Counted from the first letter of the stretch, positions 1 through 10,640 are shown. The stretch: 64,000 nt of DNA from Takakia lepidozioides (GCA_030704615.1 CM060733.1:57538001-57602000), one strand, 5' to 3'. Notes: generated by a model not told the origin, from the letters alone. Made by a program: numbers and translations.

Positions 1-468
1 TCTTCGGATTTGCAGCTCTCTCAGCTTTGTTCTCAGCGGGCTCCAGTCTCCACCCAGCTATCTTATCACCCCGACCCTCCAGCGCAGGCCTTGCAAGAGC
101 TGCTACCATCCCCAACTCCTGCACCGCTTCCACCCACATCCATCCCTGTAAGTCCCCTCCCTCCCCCCCCATCAATCCCATTGCTCATCTTCACTGTGAA
201 TGCTAACAATCGGCGTAGGTGCAAGATTTTATGTCGCCAGCCTGACACCTTGCTTCCCACCTCCTGGAAAATCCTCCCCACTATTTCCTCTCTCGCCCCC
301 CCCCTGGTGACTTGGAGTGGCATGATGTCTCGGTCCATCCGGAACATAGATTCTGAGTAGACCAACTGCATTTGCAGATTGCGGTATAGCAAACTCCATC
401 ATTTGTTTATGGGTGCCCTGAACTACCCGTTGGGTCTTTTTGTCTACACATATTTTGCATCACTATGA
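1..468. other. Window edge, no recognisable gene
   Basis: Pyrimidine-rich, low-complexity sequence. Short open frames exist on both strands but none has a motif I recognise. It may be the upstream part of the LINE remnant that follows. Confidence 0.4.
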
Positions 469-2060
469 ATGAGTGGCCGGTGTTTTGCACCAGGGTGCGT
501 ATCCACTGATTGCATCGTTTCATCTTCTCTCATGCCTTTGTCTTTCAATTGTGTTGCCGATTTTCCAAAAATGCAGTGCACCGCTTCAACCATCATAGAA
601 CCTAGCCAATGTGTGGGAAAATGTGAGCTTCTTGGATCCAAGCATCCTTTCATCGCTCATCTCTTCGGCTTCTATTTAGAGCTAGCTGGGATCAAATTAA
701 AAGAGGTTGTGCTGCCCTTGCTTGTCAGTGGTGGCTGTACATCTCAAGACCTCCCGTGTTGGTTCGGGTCTTCTAGTGATCTTGCGGTCACTGCATTCCT
801 AGCGATTGCCTCTGTGGACTCTACATGGCAGTTGTCTTCAACGCTGCTCAGGATGGAAGACTTTCCTTCGTTGGTCCTGGCTTCTTGGCCCATGATCTTG
901 TTTACAAAATTCGGATCATTGATTGTCATTCTGGCTCTCCGGAGCTTCGGCCATCTTCTATTTGGAGAGGAACTCGTCTGGACCCACACTGCATCGTTGA
1001 TTTGGTTCCTCAGATTCCCTCTCAGCAGACTGCAACTCGATCATGGGGAATGGACTTGGGTGGACGAGGCCAAAACCCCTTTTGCTGGGTTACTCGGTCA
1101 GGATGAGCTATAAGCTTCTGCTCGGCCATGGCAGCTTTGATGCCAAGTGGAACCATAAATGGAATCATCCCACCCCCTGTTTAATTGGAAGCATATATGG
1201 AGAGACATTTGGCTTAAACAAAGATCTGCTAAGGTCAGCAGCTTTCTGTGGAAAGGAGCCAACCGAATCTTGCCAGTGGCTGCATTCTTTGACAATGGCT
1301 CTCCATCCTATGCAAGATGGGACTCTCTCCCGGTTCCTAGTCCCAATAGGGTCCCAATCTTTGCTTGCTTAATACTCATAATGGCTCAATTTGGAAGTCA
1401 TGCCCCATTCGGGCCTGCCTGCGTGCTCACACTTTATGGTCAATATGGAGAGCCAGGTGTGTCTGTGTGTTTGAGGGGAAGAGCCCCAACATCAGATTAA
1501 TTTTACATAAAAAAATATTCTCAGATCTGATGACTGAGGGGCGTAAGCGTGGGTGTCATTGCAAGCAACTTCCCGCAGGTGCAGCGACAGGAGGCGAACC
1601 CAACTGCTCTCGGCTTTCGGCAAAAGACAGTTTCTTTCTGCTCCCGGGTCTCTGATTCAAGAATCGTTTGGAATGATGATTTCCCCAGGCAATTGGAAGT
1701 TGTCCGCTGAGGCTGACCATCCCGAAGTCAATTGGCGCCATCAGAAGCTGCGCCTTCCTAAGTCCAAAGCCCACCTTGACTTCAGCGGTGTCTAGTGTTG
1801 CTCAGCTCCGGTCTTCCGTCCTTCCTGTTACTTGTTCTTCTCTGGTCCCTGTTAGTCTTTAGCTCGATTTCACTTCTCCCGCTTCCTCTCTGGATATTTT
1901 CCCACTCCTCTCCCCCTCCCCTTTGGTTCATGGGTGTTCCCCATGCATTTAGCTTTACGGCCCTCTAGGAGGTTATTTTTTCCTCCTCTGTACCCCCGCT
2001 TCTTCAATAAAGATTAATCAGAGCATCCATCCCTTCTTTAAATAAAAACAAAAAAAAGGA
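469..2060 (+). mobile_element. Decayed LINE (non-LTR retrotransposon) 3' end
   Basis: Several overlapping plus-strand frames look like one coding region broken by frameshifts. Around 1159-1270 the translation has the W-x-x-IW...K...FLWKGA...LPV pattern of the zinc-binding region that follows reverse transcriptase in plant LINE ORF2 proteins. Downstream comes a long pyrimidine-rich 3' UTR, the sequence GAGGTTATTTTTTCCTC (1967-1986 region), an AATAAA signal near 2005 and an A-rich tail (2035-2070), as expected for a polyadenylated LINE end. The GAGGTTATTTTTTCCTC block recurs near 16410. No reverse transcriptase active site is visible, so this is a 5'-truncated, inactive copy. The family call rests on the zinc-binding-like segment and the tail. 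Confidence 0.45.
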
Positions 2061-2814
2061 AAAAAGAAATGTCGAGAAGAGCCTTTCCAAACTGACTGGG
2101 AGGGCCACTGGATCCATCGTCCTGGGGGGTTTCTTTCTCCCCCGCCCCCACCTTAACATCCGATACATCCAAGATCTACCAGAAAACGTCAGCATTCATC
2201 CAGAAACGGCCATCCACGGGACGGTATGTGGTGAAAGAAAGGGGCTCCACAAGTCATGCCCTCCAGTTAGTAGTATGATCATAGAGAACCCTACCCACGC
2301 CGCAGCGGAAGGGAAGACATGGACAGGGTCATATATGCTTCAATCCGCGACGATCGTATGTGATTGCATATGGAGGCACGATCCCTACATCAACCCACAA
2401 TCGCACACCTCCAGGGATGATAAATCCCGTGGAAAGATTTCAAATACCTATCCTCATGGGAATTTCATAATACAGAGCATGATTCCACTACTCAATGCCC
2501 ATCCGGCACATTCACCTCTTGTACGCTCGTTATCTTTTCACTTTCCGTTTTCCAAGAACAGGTTCCTTGCTACTTCCAACATAGTGCTCCGCATTATTCA
2601 GCCATGAGATGCATCACTGGAGCAGCTTGTTACTGCAGACCACACTAGCATGCATCAAGAGAGAGATGAACTAAGACACCCCATGATCCCTAACTTCATG
2701 CACCTCTCTTCCTACAGAATGAGAACCCTCAATGCTTACATGGCCATGCTGTGATATGACAGAAACCAGTGAACACTCACATCAGCCCATGACTCGACAA
2801 TGCAGCCTAATTCC
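2061..2814. other. Intergenic, nothing recognised
   Basis: Short frames only, no domain, repeat or terminal signature seen. Confidence 0.4.
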
Positions 2815-3070
2815 AGATGGTGAGGATGCCGCAGACACCGACAAACGAACTTCCACATCTCTGTCACCTCCTGGCGCTTTGGCTTCTTTGTCTGCAGTGT
2901 CTCCATCACCAAGCAGATTTGAGTCCCCTTCTCTTTGTCCAGAACGTGTTTCAAATACGCAGGAGATCGACTGTCCCTCAAAACCAGAGAGCACCTCCAT
3001 GCCTAACCTGGTGTGAAGTCTAGACCTCCCCCACTTCCAAACGAGGAATCTTGTCCCCGAAGCATTACTG
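2815..3070 (+). repeat. Direct duplication, copy 1 (256 bp)
   Basis: Near-identical to 3205-3461, offset 390 bp, with about ten substitutions or indels by eye. Both copies run from AGATGGTGA to AAGCATTACTG. This copy carries an in-frame stop relative to copy 2 (GTGTGA after the AACCTG segment). Confidence 0.9.
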
Positions 3071-3151
3071 TCGCATCCGTTTCGCAGTCATCAAAGTCCG
3101 GCTTCACGAAGTTCTGATCTGCGCGTAAAGTTGCAAGTGCAACACTAGTAG

Positions 3152-3505
3152 GTGCAAATACTCTTTCGATCAGATTCGAATCGTCTTTCGTCCAAAGACG
3201 AAGGAGATGGTGAAGATGCCGCAGACACCGACAAACGAACTTCCACATCTCTGTCACCTCCTGGCGCTTTGGCTTCTTTGTCTGCAGTGTCTCCATCACT
3301 AAGCAGATTTGAGTCCCCTTCTCTCTGTCCAGAACGTGTTTCAGATACGGAGGAGATCGACTGTCCCTCAAAACCAGAGAGCACCTCTATGCTTAACCCC
3401 GGTGTGAAGTCTGGACCTCCCCCACTTCCAAACGAGGAATCTTGTCCCCGAAGCATTACTGATTACCTAAAGGAGAACTTTACGTTTGAAGGGAAGGCAC
3501 CCTGA
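3152..3505 (+). CDS. Unrecognised Ser/Pro-rich open frame across duplication copy 2
   Basis: A 117-codon open frame, rich in Ser, Pro and acidic residues and ending near LKENFTFEGKAP. It has no ATG at its upstream end (the first codon is GTG), so it is probably an exon or part of a decayed retroelement coding region. It contains direct-duplication copy 2 (3205-3461). It lies about 330 bp upstream of a polypurine tract and putative LTR start at 3825-3834, so a gag-like region of an LTR element is possible. No zinc knuckle or protease motif is visible and I cannot assign a function. Confidence 0.25.
   Translation: MQILFRSDSNRLSSKDEGDGEDAADTDKRTSTSLSPPGALASLSAVSPSLSRFESPSLCPERVSDTEEIDCPSKPESTSMLNPGVKSGPPPLPNEESCPRSITDYLKENFTFEGKAP
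3205..3461 (+). repeat. Direct duplication, copy 2 (257 bp)
   Basis: Partner of 2815-3070. The 134-bp spacer 3071-3204 is not duplicated. Confidence 0.9.
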
Positions 3506-3824
3506 CATCTAAAACCTGATTTTGTCCTTAGATCCTTAGGTCCGGATTTTTAGATGCGGTGTCCAAATTTGTAGTTTTACCCTTAAATATATGTGCTCAA
3601 AGCTTTAACACCATTGTACAACAAGCTCCAAGCCAAGAAAGCGCACAACATTATAGGGTTCCTAATCTTTAGTGCTGGGTGGCTTGTCCATATCCCTCAT
3701 TCTTTTGGCACTTGTTGAGTAAAAACCTATTCAACCATAGACGCCAGAATCCACCGGGTGGTCTCCTCTGCCAGGCACCCAGTCCTTGACTTCTTCGGTA
3801 TGCCTTGTAATTTTGCATCATGAC

Positions 3825-3925
3825 AAGGGGGGATGCTATTGTGTGAGCAGATCCCGCGAGCAGAAAATTGCGTGAGCAAAAATCTGCTCACGCTTGAGGA
3901 CCTGCCTACCTATAACCGCGGACGT
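3825..3925 (+). repeat. Polypurine tract and putative LTR start with inverted GTGAGCAG motif
   Basis: AAGGGGGGA (3825-3833) is followed by TGCTATTGTGTGAGCAG, as a polypurine tract is followed by the TG of a 3' LTR. Within 60 bp the motif GTGAGCAG occurs and is mirrored as CTGCTCAC, followed by ACCGCGGAC. The same order (TGCTAGATTGTGAGCAG, CTGCTCAC, ACCGCGGAC) is present at 18765-18832, so this is a dispersed repeat. The LTR assignment is inference; no second LTR or target duplication was found. Confidence 0.4.
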
Positions 3926-4703
3926 CCAGTCGACTTAGAAGACCTATTACTGCGCAGAGTGGCCAGTATCATAAGGTCGGATATGGATGCTGCTTGGATG
4001 AATGAGGGATGAATGTCGGATGAATGTCTGTGTAACGAATGAGAGGTGGATGAATGACATAAATGAAAGATTAGATAGTTGTTTGTAGTGGTAGCTCCCA
4101 AAAGCTCGGAGATGCATGAAACCATACTTGTCTTGCTTGAAAATCAATTATGTCGGGTGCAGTGTATATTGCAAACTTTGAGTCCACATTGCTTTGTTGA
4201 TTGAGAAGGACCACATGTCATTTTCCCAGTTATACAAGGTTGATAGAGAGGATCACATCCAATCATGAGGAAGGCAAACAGGTGAACTCTTGGTTTTTAA
4301 ACAAACCCTTCACAAGAATCGATTCATTCAGACAAAGAAGATCCATTGCTACAGGACGCACTGTTCAGGACGAAGGCAGAACTGTCTACAAAGATGCTAG
4401 CCCTGCTCTGCTGAAAACCATGTCTTTCGTGTAGCAGAGAAGGTGGAGATGCCAGCAGACTATACTCCTTAGCCGCAGCCTCCGCATAAGCTGGCAAATG
4501 AAATTGTGCTGGAGGACTTGGAAAAAAAATCCGGATTGGCAAAGAAGGGCAGAAACCGTGGCGTCATAGGACTCCTGCAACCACACAGTAATGAGTAAAA
4601 TTGGTAAATACTCTGGAAGCCAAACTGCAGCCAAACAAAGGAGCACCAAAAGGATCCGTCATGGGGTCTATGAGTTGCCACAAAAGAACATGCACTTACT
4701 CAC
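3926..4703. other. Probable LTR body and 3' flank of element 1
   Basis: Contains a short imperfect repeat of GGATGAATG (4000-4055) and small open frames. Minus-strand frames at 4324-4650 could hold a last exon of the methyltransferase-like gene, but no motif supports it. Confidence 0.25.
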
Positions 4704-6512
4704 ATGAAAAATCCGAATCCTCATCCAGAGCATCCGGCTCTTGCAGATCCTCCTCCTCAACTTAATCTTCTCAATCTGGGTCGAATGCGAGGATCCCTCA
4801 GAGAGTGGAGCGATGACTCGAGAGTAAAGCTCCTCGTCCCCCTCAAACCCAAAAAGATGTCTTCCTGCACACTTGCAGGCATGGAACGAAGCCCCTGTAG
4901 GATAGCGAATGAAAGCACGAAACCATGTCAGAAGCCAAAATAGGAGAGGAACATGTGCAACGAAGAATGGAGAAGAGTTTCGGCATGCACCTGTGCCTAT
5001 GGAGAGGTCAACCACTTTGCCACCATGCCGGCTGCATGTCTCAATGAAGGTCTGCATGAACGCGGGCGACTTCTCCCGGGCACCTCTCCATGGAATTCCT
5101 CCAGTCTTTTTCAGAGTCTGGGACGCATCCACATAGTTGTGAACAACATCAGATTTGACTGGGTCGCAATTTGGGTCTATGTGCAAACCTCCTCCCCAAA
5201 TGTCGAAATGCCCAACATAAGCAGGAGTGTTGGCAGGCCGAATTCATGACAGGCAAATGGCCTTGAACACATGGGTTTGCACCAGCAACAATGGAAATAT
5301 GTCAGCAACTATGGGTATTCAACGACAACATGGACGAAGACAAATGAAAGTTACAGGAAATACCTTCTGCCCTGGAAACTCCCTCTTTGACAGAGGCAGT
5401 GTATTAACACATCTCCATATTTTGTTGATTTGGAACCCAGAGGACTTCATGTAGCTATGAAGAGTCCGGCAGGATGCCATGTCATCAGATTGAAATATCA
5501 GAAGGCCCCCTGCGTCAGAGAGGAACTTGTTGCAGAAAGAGAATGCCCACTGCCAATACAGAGGGTTTTGAGCATTCCACTGTGGAGTCACAGCAGGGGG
5601 AATGATATCAAGCACAGGCTGCCCATCCAGGATGTCAAGGATTACAAGGTCAGCGGCGTAAGGCTGCTGGACACCGTTCACCCAGCATGGATTCTTCGTC
5701 ACCTGCCAAAAGCAAATGCAAGCGAATCAAATTGGGTAGTTGGTGTACATGTAGGGAACTGGTAGTACAAAGCACTAGTGGATCTTAATCCAGCAAATCC
5801 AAAACCCCACAATGTCATGAAATGGGAATCAAAGTTGAAAGATGCATGGGCATTACCAGGGTGAGGAAAGAGCAGAGGTGGTCCCATGCAGGAGATTTGA
5901 CCCCTGTGAATGTGGACTTCCTGGACTCCATCATACGCAGGAAGCTGACGTTTGTCGTTTTCCGCTGGAACTGCGGACCCACTACTCTGGAGACACAAAG
6001 TCGGGCTTCGTAAGGTCGTTTCCCTGCCCTATGGTTAGTCCTTTCATCAGTTGTCATGGAAATCTGCTGGACCTCTGTACGCACAATGCGATGATCTGCC
6101 TGTGGGCGATCCAGAATTGCCCCACCAGTCCCTGCAGGCCCTGACCCAGAATCAACGGCAGCCGCAGCACCAGCAGACCCACCTACCTCCGCAGTCTGTT
6201 TCCCTTTGTTTTTCTTCTTCCCACCCGCGGGGGTGGCCGTCTTTGCTGGCTCCTTCTTACTCAGCTGCGCAAGGAACCTAGCCTGCAACTCCTCATCTGT
6301 CCGGGGTGCCAAGGCATCTGCATTCTCATTCTGATTCCTCAAGACGTTCTCCTCCCACGGAGTGGACTGCCGAGGGCAGTCGAGGTACCACCCGTAGTCG
6401 CTGTAATGTGCCCAACCCCAGTCCTTCACAATTCCCGCAGTGAACATAGTGGTGTCGTCATCTGGGTTCACCCATCCATGAATAAAGTCCGGATCATCAC
6501 TAAGAGCCTTAT
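4704..6512 (-). CDS. N4/N6 DNA methyltransferase-like exons of a mobile-element gene
   Basis: Four minus-strand exons are proposed: 6512-5857, 5702-5364, about 5233-4991 and 4894-4704. The splice from 4991 (ACA G, then GT) to 4894 (AG, then GG GCT) joins VVDLSIGTG to ASFHACKCAGRHLFGFEGDE. This matches the C-terminal S-adenosylmethionine-binding motif of permuted N6-adenine/N4-cytosine methyltransferases (D-x-x-x-G-x-G, then C-K-x-x-GR-x-x-x-G-x-E-x-D/E). The upstream exon has ADLVILDILDG about where the catalytic DPPY motif should lie, but it reads D-I-L-D, so activity is doubtful. The 6512 exon carries a Lys/Gly/Ala-rich linker. The 5857 donor and 5702 acceptor are in phase. The junction into the 5233 exon is unresolved because an in-frame TGA lies near 5240. 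Genomic DNA methyltransferases of plants are cytosine-5 types; this fold is prokaryote-like, suggesting capture by a mobile element. Confidence 0.55.
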
Positions 6513-6624
6513 CTGGAATAAGAACAAAGTTAAAGTACCTACATCCACACCAGTGTTCTTCCTCTAAGCATATATCCCCACAGACCACAAGAACTCACCT
6601 GTTCACTGCATATTTGCAGACTAC

Positions 6625-7095
6625 ACATTAAGATGTCATTGACGACATCTTAAGATCCACGAACTTGAACAAAAATTGAAGAGATACAGAACAACAGAAA
6701 ACAGACATGCTCAACTGAACTATTTCCGAGAGCCCAAAGAACAGCCATTTAAGATGTCGTCAACGCCATCTTAAATCGACCCCTACGCACATGGTATTTT
6801 TTCGTTGTCTGTCGAAAAATGACTTGCTGGACTACAAAAGGATGCCTGTTTTAAGATGTCGTTGACGACATCTTAAATTGCAGGAAGCACAACAAAACAA
6901 TGAAGACCTGCAGATGAACAAGAAATAGATGTGTGCAACTGTTCAGTTTTGAAGAGCCCAAAGGGCACCGATTTAAGGTGTCGTCAACGCCACCTTAAAT
7001 CAACCTAGTACATACATCGAATTCTTTGTGTAGTACCGAAAAATTGCTATTTGCACTACAGCCTGTTTTAAGATGTCGTCAACGACATCTTAATA
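6625..7095. repeat. Palindrome array 1a (five units, intronic)
   Basis: Five palindromes of the type TTAAGATGTCGT, CA or TG, then the mirrored arm, lie near 6630, 6750, 6851, 6971 and 7067, spaced about 95-120 bp. They fill the intron between minus-strand exons 7346-7110 and 6512-5857. The centres are GTCAAC or GTTGAC except the first, ATTGAC. The same family forms array 1b at 8885-10080. Confidence 0.9.
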
Positions 7096-7109
7096 TAGTG
7101 CCATCAACA

Positions 7110-8163
7110 TAAAAGGCAGTACTTGTACAAAACTCGTTTCATTGCCTGCTCCCCATTATACTGATGGTCAAAGTCCTGCGAGCGCAGTATTCCCCCTTCC
7201 TTCTCGAACTCACGGAAAAATGCATACTTCCACAGCTCTCTTCTCCATTTCCGAACATATGACTGGAACTTGATGCTTGGAATGGTCATTGTGATCTTGT
7301 AGTCCAATAGTGATTTTTCAAAAGTTTCAATTACCCGCTTCTCCAGCTGCACAACCATCCGCCACAATTTGAGTTAATAAGAAACCATGTACTCATTGCT
7401 GGAACAGTCACAATGCTTTTATAGTCTCACCTGGCTCCAGAAGGTCGCTTTGTGCAACCAAGTGTCGAATGCGCGGTTGCTGACAGGTGTCACCACCCCA
7501 GTCTCAGGGTCCTTCATTGGTTTTGGGAAATTGTTTGTATCCCGGATGATCGGATCCGAGTTCCAGATTTCCAGCCACCTCACTTTCTGAGCAGGGTCAA
7601 TCATGGAAATTGAAAGGCAGTGGAGCTTTTCCTGTGTCATCTCTGGCTTAATGGGCTTGTTCCAGTGGATCCAAACCTGCTCTAGAAACCCCTTTCCCAA
7701 TCCGGGGTCAGCGATTCGAATGTGTTTGTCGAACGCGCTCTTGAGGTTCTTCCTGCACGTATCCATGTCCGCCTTCATTTTTGCCTCCACCCCGTTTGCC
7801 GTTCTCTCATCCTCATCTGTAGTGGCGTAATACTCCCGCTTGGCTTGTTCGCCAGCTTCTGCTATTTCTTGTTGTGACACACCCAAGTAACCCTCGTGAA
7901 CAACAAAACCAAAGCAAAAACATGACATAGCCATAATTCAAGAAGAATGGCAGTCCGCACATAAACTCACCGCGTACAAGTAGTCGAGAAACACCTCCCT
8001 TGTCAGGTTGTACCAAGTCTCAGTCTTCTTGATCGTTTGGCACTTCTTCAGTGTGTCCGGGGACAAGACACTCGCAAACGTTTCCAATGGCATCACTCCT
8101 ATGCTTTGCATACGAAACAAGGAATAGACTATGTTGGTGGTGACATGGGATGTCTCCGTCCCC
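7110..8163 (-). CDS. Middle exons of the element 1 minus-strand gene
   Basis: Three consecutive exons with consensus borders: 8163-7971 (acceptor TTGCAG, donor GCG/GTGAGT), 7892-7431 (donor CAG/GTGAGA) and 7346 to about 7110 (acceptor GTGCAG). The encoded segment is alpha-helical looking and charged, with AEAGEQAKREYYATTDEDER and later KWRRELWKYAFFREFEKEGG. I recognise no enzyme motif. It lies between the DGxHR exon upstream and the methyltransferase exons downstream, so it is probably the linker or a DNA-binding middle of one long protein. The exon ends are inferred from splice consensus only. The coding frames are open, unlike the frameshifted transposase on the other strand. Confidence 0.5.
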
Positions 8164-8243
8164 CTGCAATGCGAACAGGTCAGTTGACAAAGTTTAAAGA
8201 TTGACAGAACAATGAAATTGGAGACAAGAAGTGGGCAAGACTC

Positions 8244-8843
8244 TTATTTGTTGATATTGTGCATTGCAGTTAGAAGTTGCGTGAACTTCCCCTCCGGATC
8301 GAGGACCATTGATTGAACCCGATAGTGCCACTCTTTGTTCTCCGCATACATCCTGCTGATGTACTCCATCCAGGGCACCAAACGGTGGTTGCCATCCCAG
8401 ACAAAGAACATTTTGTTCATGTACTGGACGTGTGCTGGGTTCTGTGAAAGCTCAATCCCAAACTCCGTATTCACTTCTTTCCAAAGCGGGTCCCAACTGT
8501 CCATTACATCGAGGTCCACCAATTTCTCAGATCCCTGGAGATCAGTCAGTGACACGTAAAACACAGCAGAACCCTTCAAGTACCCATGGATAAAACCCCC
8601 ATGTAGCTTCTTCATGTCGTGGTGAAGGGCAGGCCGAACTGCTGGCATAGAAATCATCCGGCACAGAGGAATGAAAAGAGTGTCGTCTTTCACTTCCATG
8701 GAGTTGATGACTTTCCTCGAGTTCACCTTGGTGGTGTACATAAGAGAGTGCACCTTGGCTTCAAAGTTGGCGTCCACAACAACGTCCCTGTCTTCAAGAA
8801 CAACTGTTTCCTCTGCAGGCTGGCTTCCCCCGGCTTTCTTTCT
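8244..8843 (-). CDS. DGxHR (ParB/DndB-like) motif exon
   Basis: An open minus-strand exon of about 200 codons, starting at a probable acceptor (AAAAAAAG, then AGAAAGAAAG). Near its end the translation reads MFFVWDGNHRLVPWMEYI. The D-G-x-H-R core resembles the motif of ParB/sulfiredoxin-like and DndB-type DGQHR domains, which are DNA-related folds in prokaryotes. The segment QLLTAMHNINK closes the exon and is followed directly by TAA. The expected donor GT is absent (AAATAAGAG where AAGGTAAGAG would fit), so either the donor has mutated or the frame ends here. The next exon starts at 8163 after a good acceptor. The exon's first residues (KRKKAGGSQ) resemble those of the exon at 10368 (KRKKAWESQ), hinting at an exon duplication on either side of the palindrome array. 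The domain call is by motif only. Confidence 0.4.
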   Translation of the reverse strand, partial: RKKAGGSQPAEETVVLEDRDVVVDANFEAKVHSLMYTTKVNSRKVINSMEVKDDTLFIPLCRMISMPAVRPALHHDMKKLHGGFIHGYLKGSAVFYVSLTDLQGSEKLVDLDVMDSWDPLWKEVNTEFGIELSQNPAHVQYMNKMFFVWDGNHRLVPWMEYISRMYAENKEWHYRVQSMVLDPEGKFTQLLTAMHNINK

Positions 8844-8884
8844 CTTTTTTTGCAAAATGCAATGTGTTAGGACACACAAATCAT

Positions 8885-10080
8885 GGCACGATTAAGATGT
8901 CGTCAACGACAGCTTAATTTGCTGTTTTTCCAGGGTGATTTCCCAATGTTTGAGGTTCAATGTAGTGGTAGATTAAGGTGTCGTTGACGACATCTTAATC
9001 TATTGTAGTTCTAGAGTGTTTATGTTGATTGTAGAGGCAGATTAAGGTGTCCTCAACGACACCTTAATTTGATTAAGTTTCAAAGTGATTTTCTCATGTT
9101 TTGGATTCAATTCATTGGAGATTAAGATGTCATCAACGACATCTTAATCTGCTACAGTTGTAGGGTGGTTTTCTCATGTTTTGAACTCAATGCAGAAGCA
9201 GATTAAGATGTCGTCAACGCCACCTTAATCTGCTATAGTTGTAGGGTGTTTTTTGGATGTTTTATGTTGAATTCATTGGCAGATTAAGATGTCGTCAACG
9301 ACAGCTTAATCGGCTGTTTTTCAAGGGTGATTTCCCCATGTTTGAGGTTTAATGCAGTGACAGATTAAGGTGTCGTTGACGACATCTTAATCTGCTATAG
9401 TTCTAGAGTGTTCCAGAGTGATTCTCTGATGTTTTGGGTTCACATCATTGGAGATTAAGATGTCGTCAACGACATCTTAATCTGCTACAGTTGTAGGGTG
9501 TTTTTCTCATATTTTGGACTGAATGCAGAAGCAGATTAAGATGTCGTCAACGCCACCTTAATCTGATGTAGTTGTAGGGTGTTTTTTTGGATGTTTTATG
9601 TTCAATTCATTGGCAGATTAAGATGTTGTCAATGACAGCTTAATTGGCTGTTTTCCTAGAGTGAATTCCCCATGTTTGAGGTTGACTGTAGTGGCAGATT
9701 AAGTTGTAGACTGTTTCTCCCATGTTTGTTTTGATTGCAGAGGCAAATTAAGGTGTCGGTTGACGACACATTTATCTGCTGTAGTACTAGACTATATTTT
9801 CCCATGTTTTGGGTTCAATTCATTGGTAGATTAAGATGTCGTCAACGACACCTTAATCTGCTATAGTTCTAGGGTGTTTTGCCCATATTTTGGTTCAATG
9901 GGGAGGCAGATAAGATGTCGTCAACGACATCTTAATCTGCTGTTTTTCAAGGTGATTTCCCCATGTTCAAAGTTGAATGCAGTGGCAGATTAAGCTGTCG
10001 TCAACGACAGCTTAATCTGTTGTAGTTCTTGGGTGTTTTCTCCCTGTTTTTGGTTGAACGCAGTGGTAGATTAAGGTGTC
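8885..10080. repeat. Palindrome array 1b (about 16 units, ~80 bp period)
   Basis: Tandem array of 24-30 bp palindromes (arms of the type GATTAAGATGTCGT around CA or TG) at about 8893, 8973, 9041, 9120, 9201, 9282, 9362, 9453, 9533, 9617, 9697 (half), 9746, 9829, 9908, 9986 and 10068 (half). The spacers are similar to one another (for example ATAGTTGTAGGGTGTTTT). Variants AAGATG/CATCTT, AAGGTG/CACCTT and AAGCTG/CAGCTT occur with both arms changed together; other units are mismatched. The order of unit types repeats, giving a higher-order unit. It lies between minus-strand exons at 10368 and 8843. Confidence 0.95.
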
Positions 10081-10368
10081 ATCATGGATTCGAATGTATG
10101 TCTCTGGCTTCGTTCCTCCGCTGGAAGATCTGCCCCCCCCTGCACGCCTTCTGCCTTGCACCTGGCTCTTCTCCTTCACGGATTGCGGAGGCACTTGTGT
10201 GTTTTTCTGCTGCTCCTCAGTGCCTGTGACCTGTCGTGGACACTGCATTATATGCACCTCCTCCTCCTCCTGAGCGACATGACCCTGCTCTGGCATGGTC
10301 TGCTCTTGAACTGCAGGATCCACAGATGAGATTGGACGTTGACTCTCCCAAGCCTTCTTCCGCTTTCT
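10080..10368 (-). CDS. Candidate upstream exon of the element 1 minus-strand gene
   Basis: Open frame after an acceptor (TTTTTGGCAG) at 10369. The translation is Glu/Gln and Lys/Arg rich, with MPEQGHVAQEEEEVHIM and later QGRRRAGGGRSSSGG, then runs into the first half-palindrome of array 1b. The start of the exon (KRKKAWESQ) resembles that of the DGxHR exon at 8843. No start codon or domain is recognised, and the 3' border is not defined. Confidence 0.35.
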
Positions 10369-10399
10369 CTGCCAAAAAGCATAATGAAGGTAAGCATTG

Positions 10400-10640
10400 C
10401 AGGCCCAGATTAAGGTGTCGTCAACGCCATCTTAATATTGTACATATTGCAGGCTATTGCACTCATACAACAATAACATTGGGCTCGCTAGAACGAAGAG
10501 CTCTGTCTCTCGGAGGTGGCAGATTATGTTGTCGTCGACGATAGCTTAATCACCTTGTTCTGGACTTGTTCGAAACCCTTGCGAATGCAATGGTGGACAT
10601 GATGCGATGTCATTTTAAGCTATCGTCAAAGTCATCTTCA
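10400..10640. repeat. Scattered palindromes of the array 1 family
   Basis: Units at about 10408 (GATTAAGGTGTCGTCAACG...) and 10520 (centre GTCGAC), and a degenerate half at about 10606, in the gap between two minus-strand open segments. Confidence 0.75.

Noticed and set aside
8885-10080. CRISPR-like array of repeats and spacers
   Set aside because: Repeats are degenerate palindromes, the spacers are homologous to each other rather than unique, and the context is a eukaryotic mobile element.
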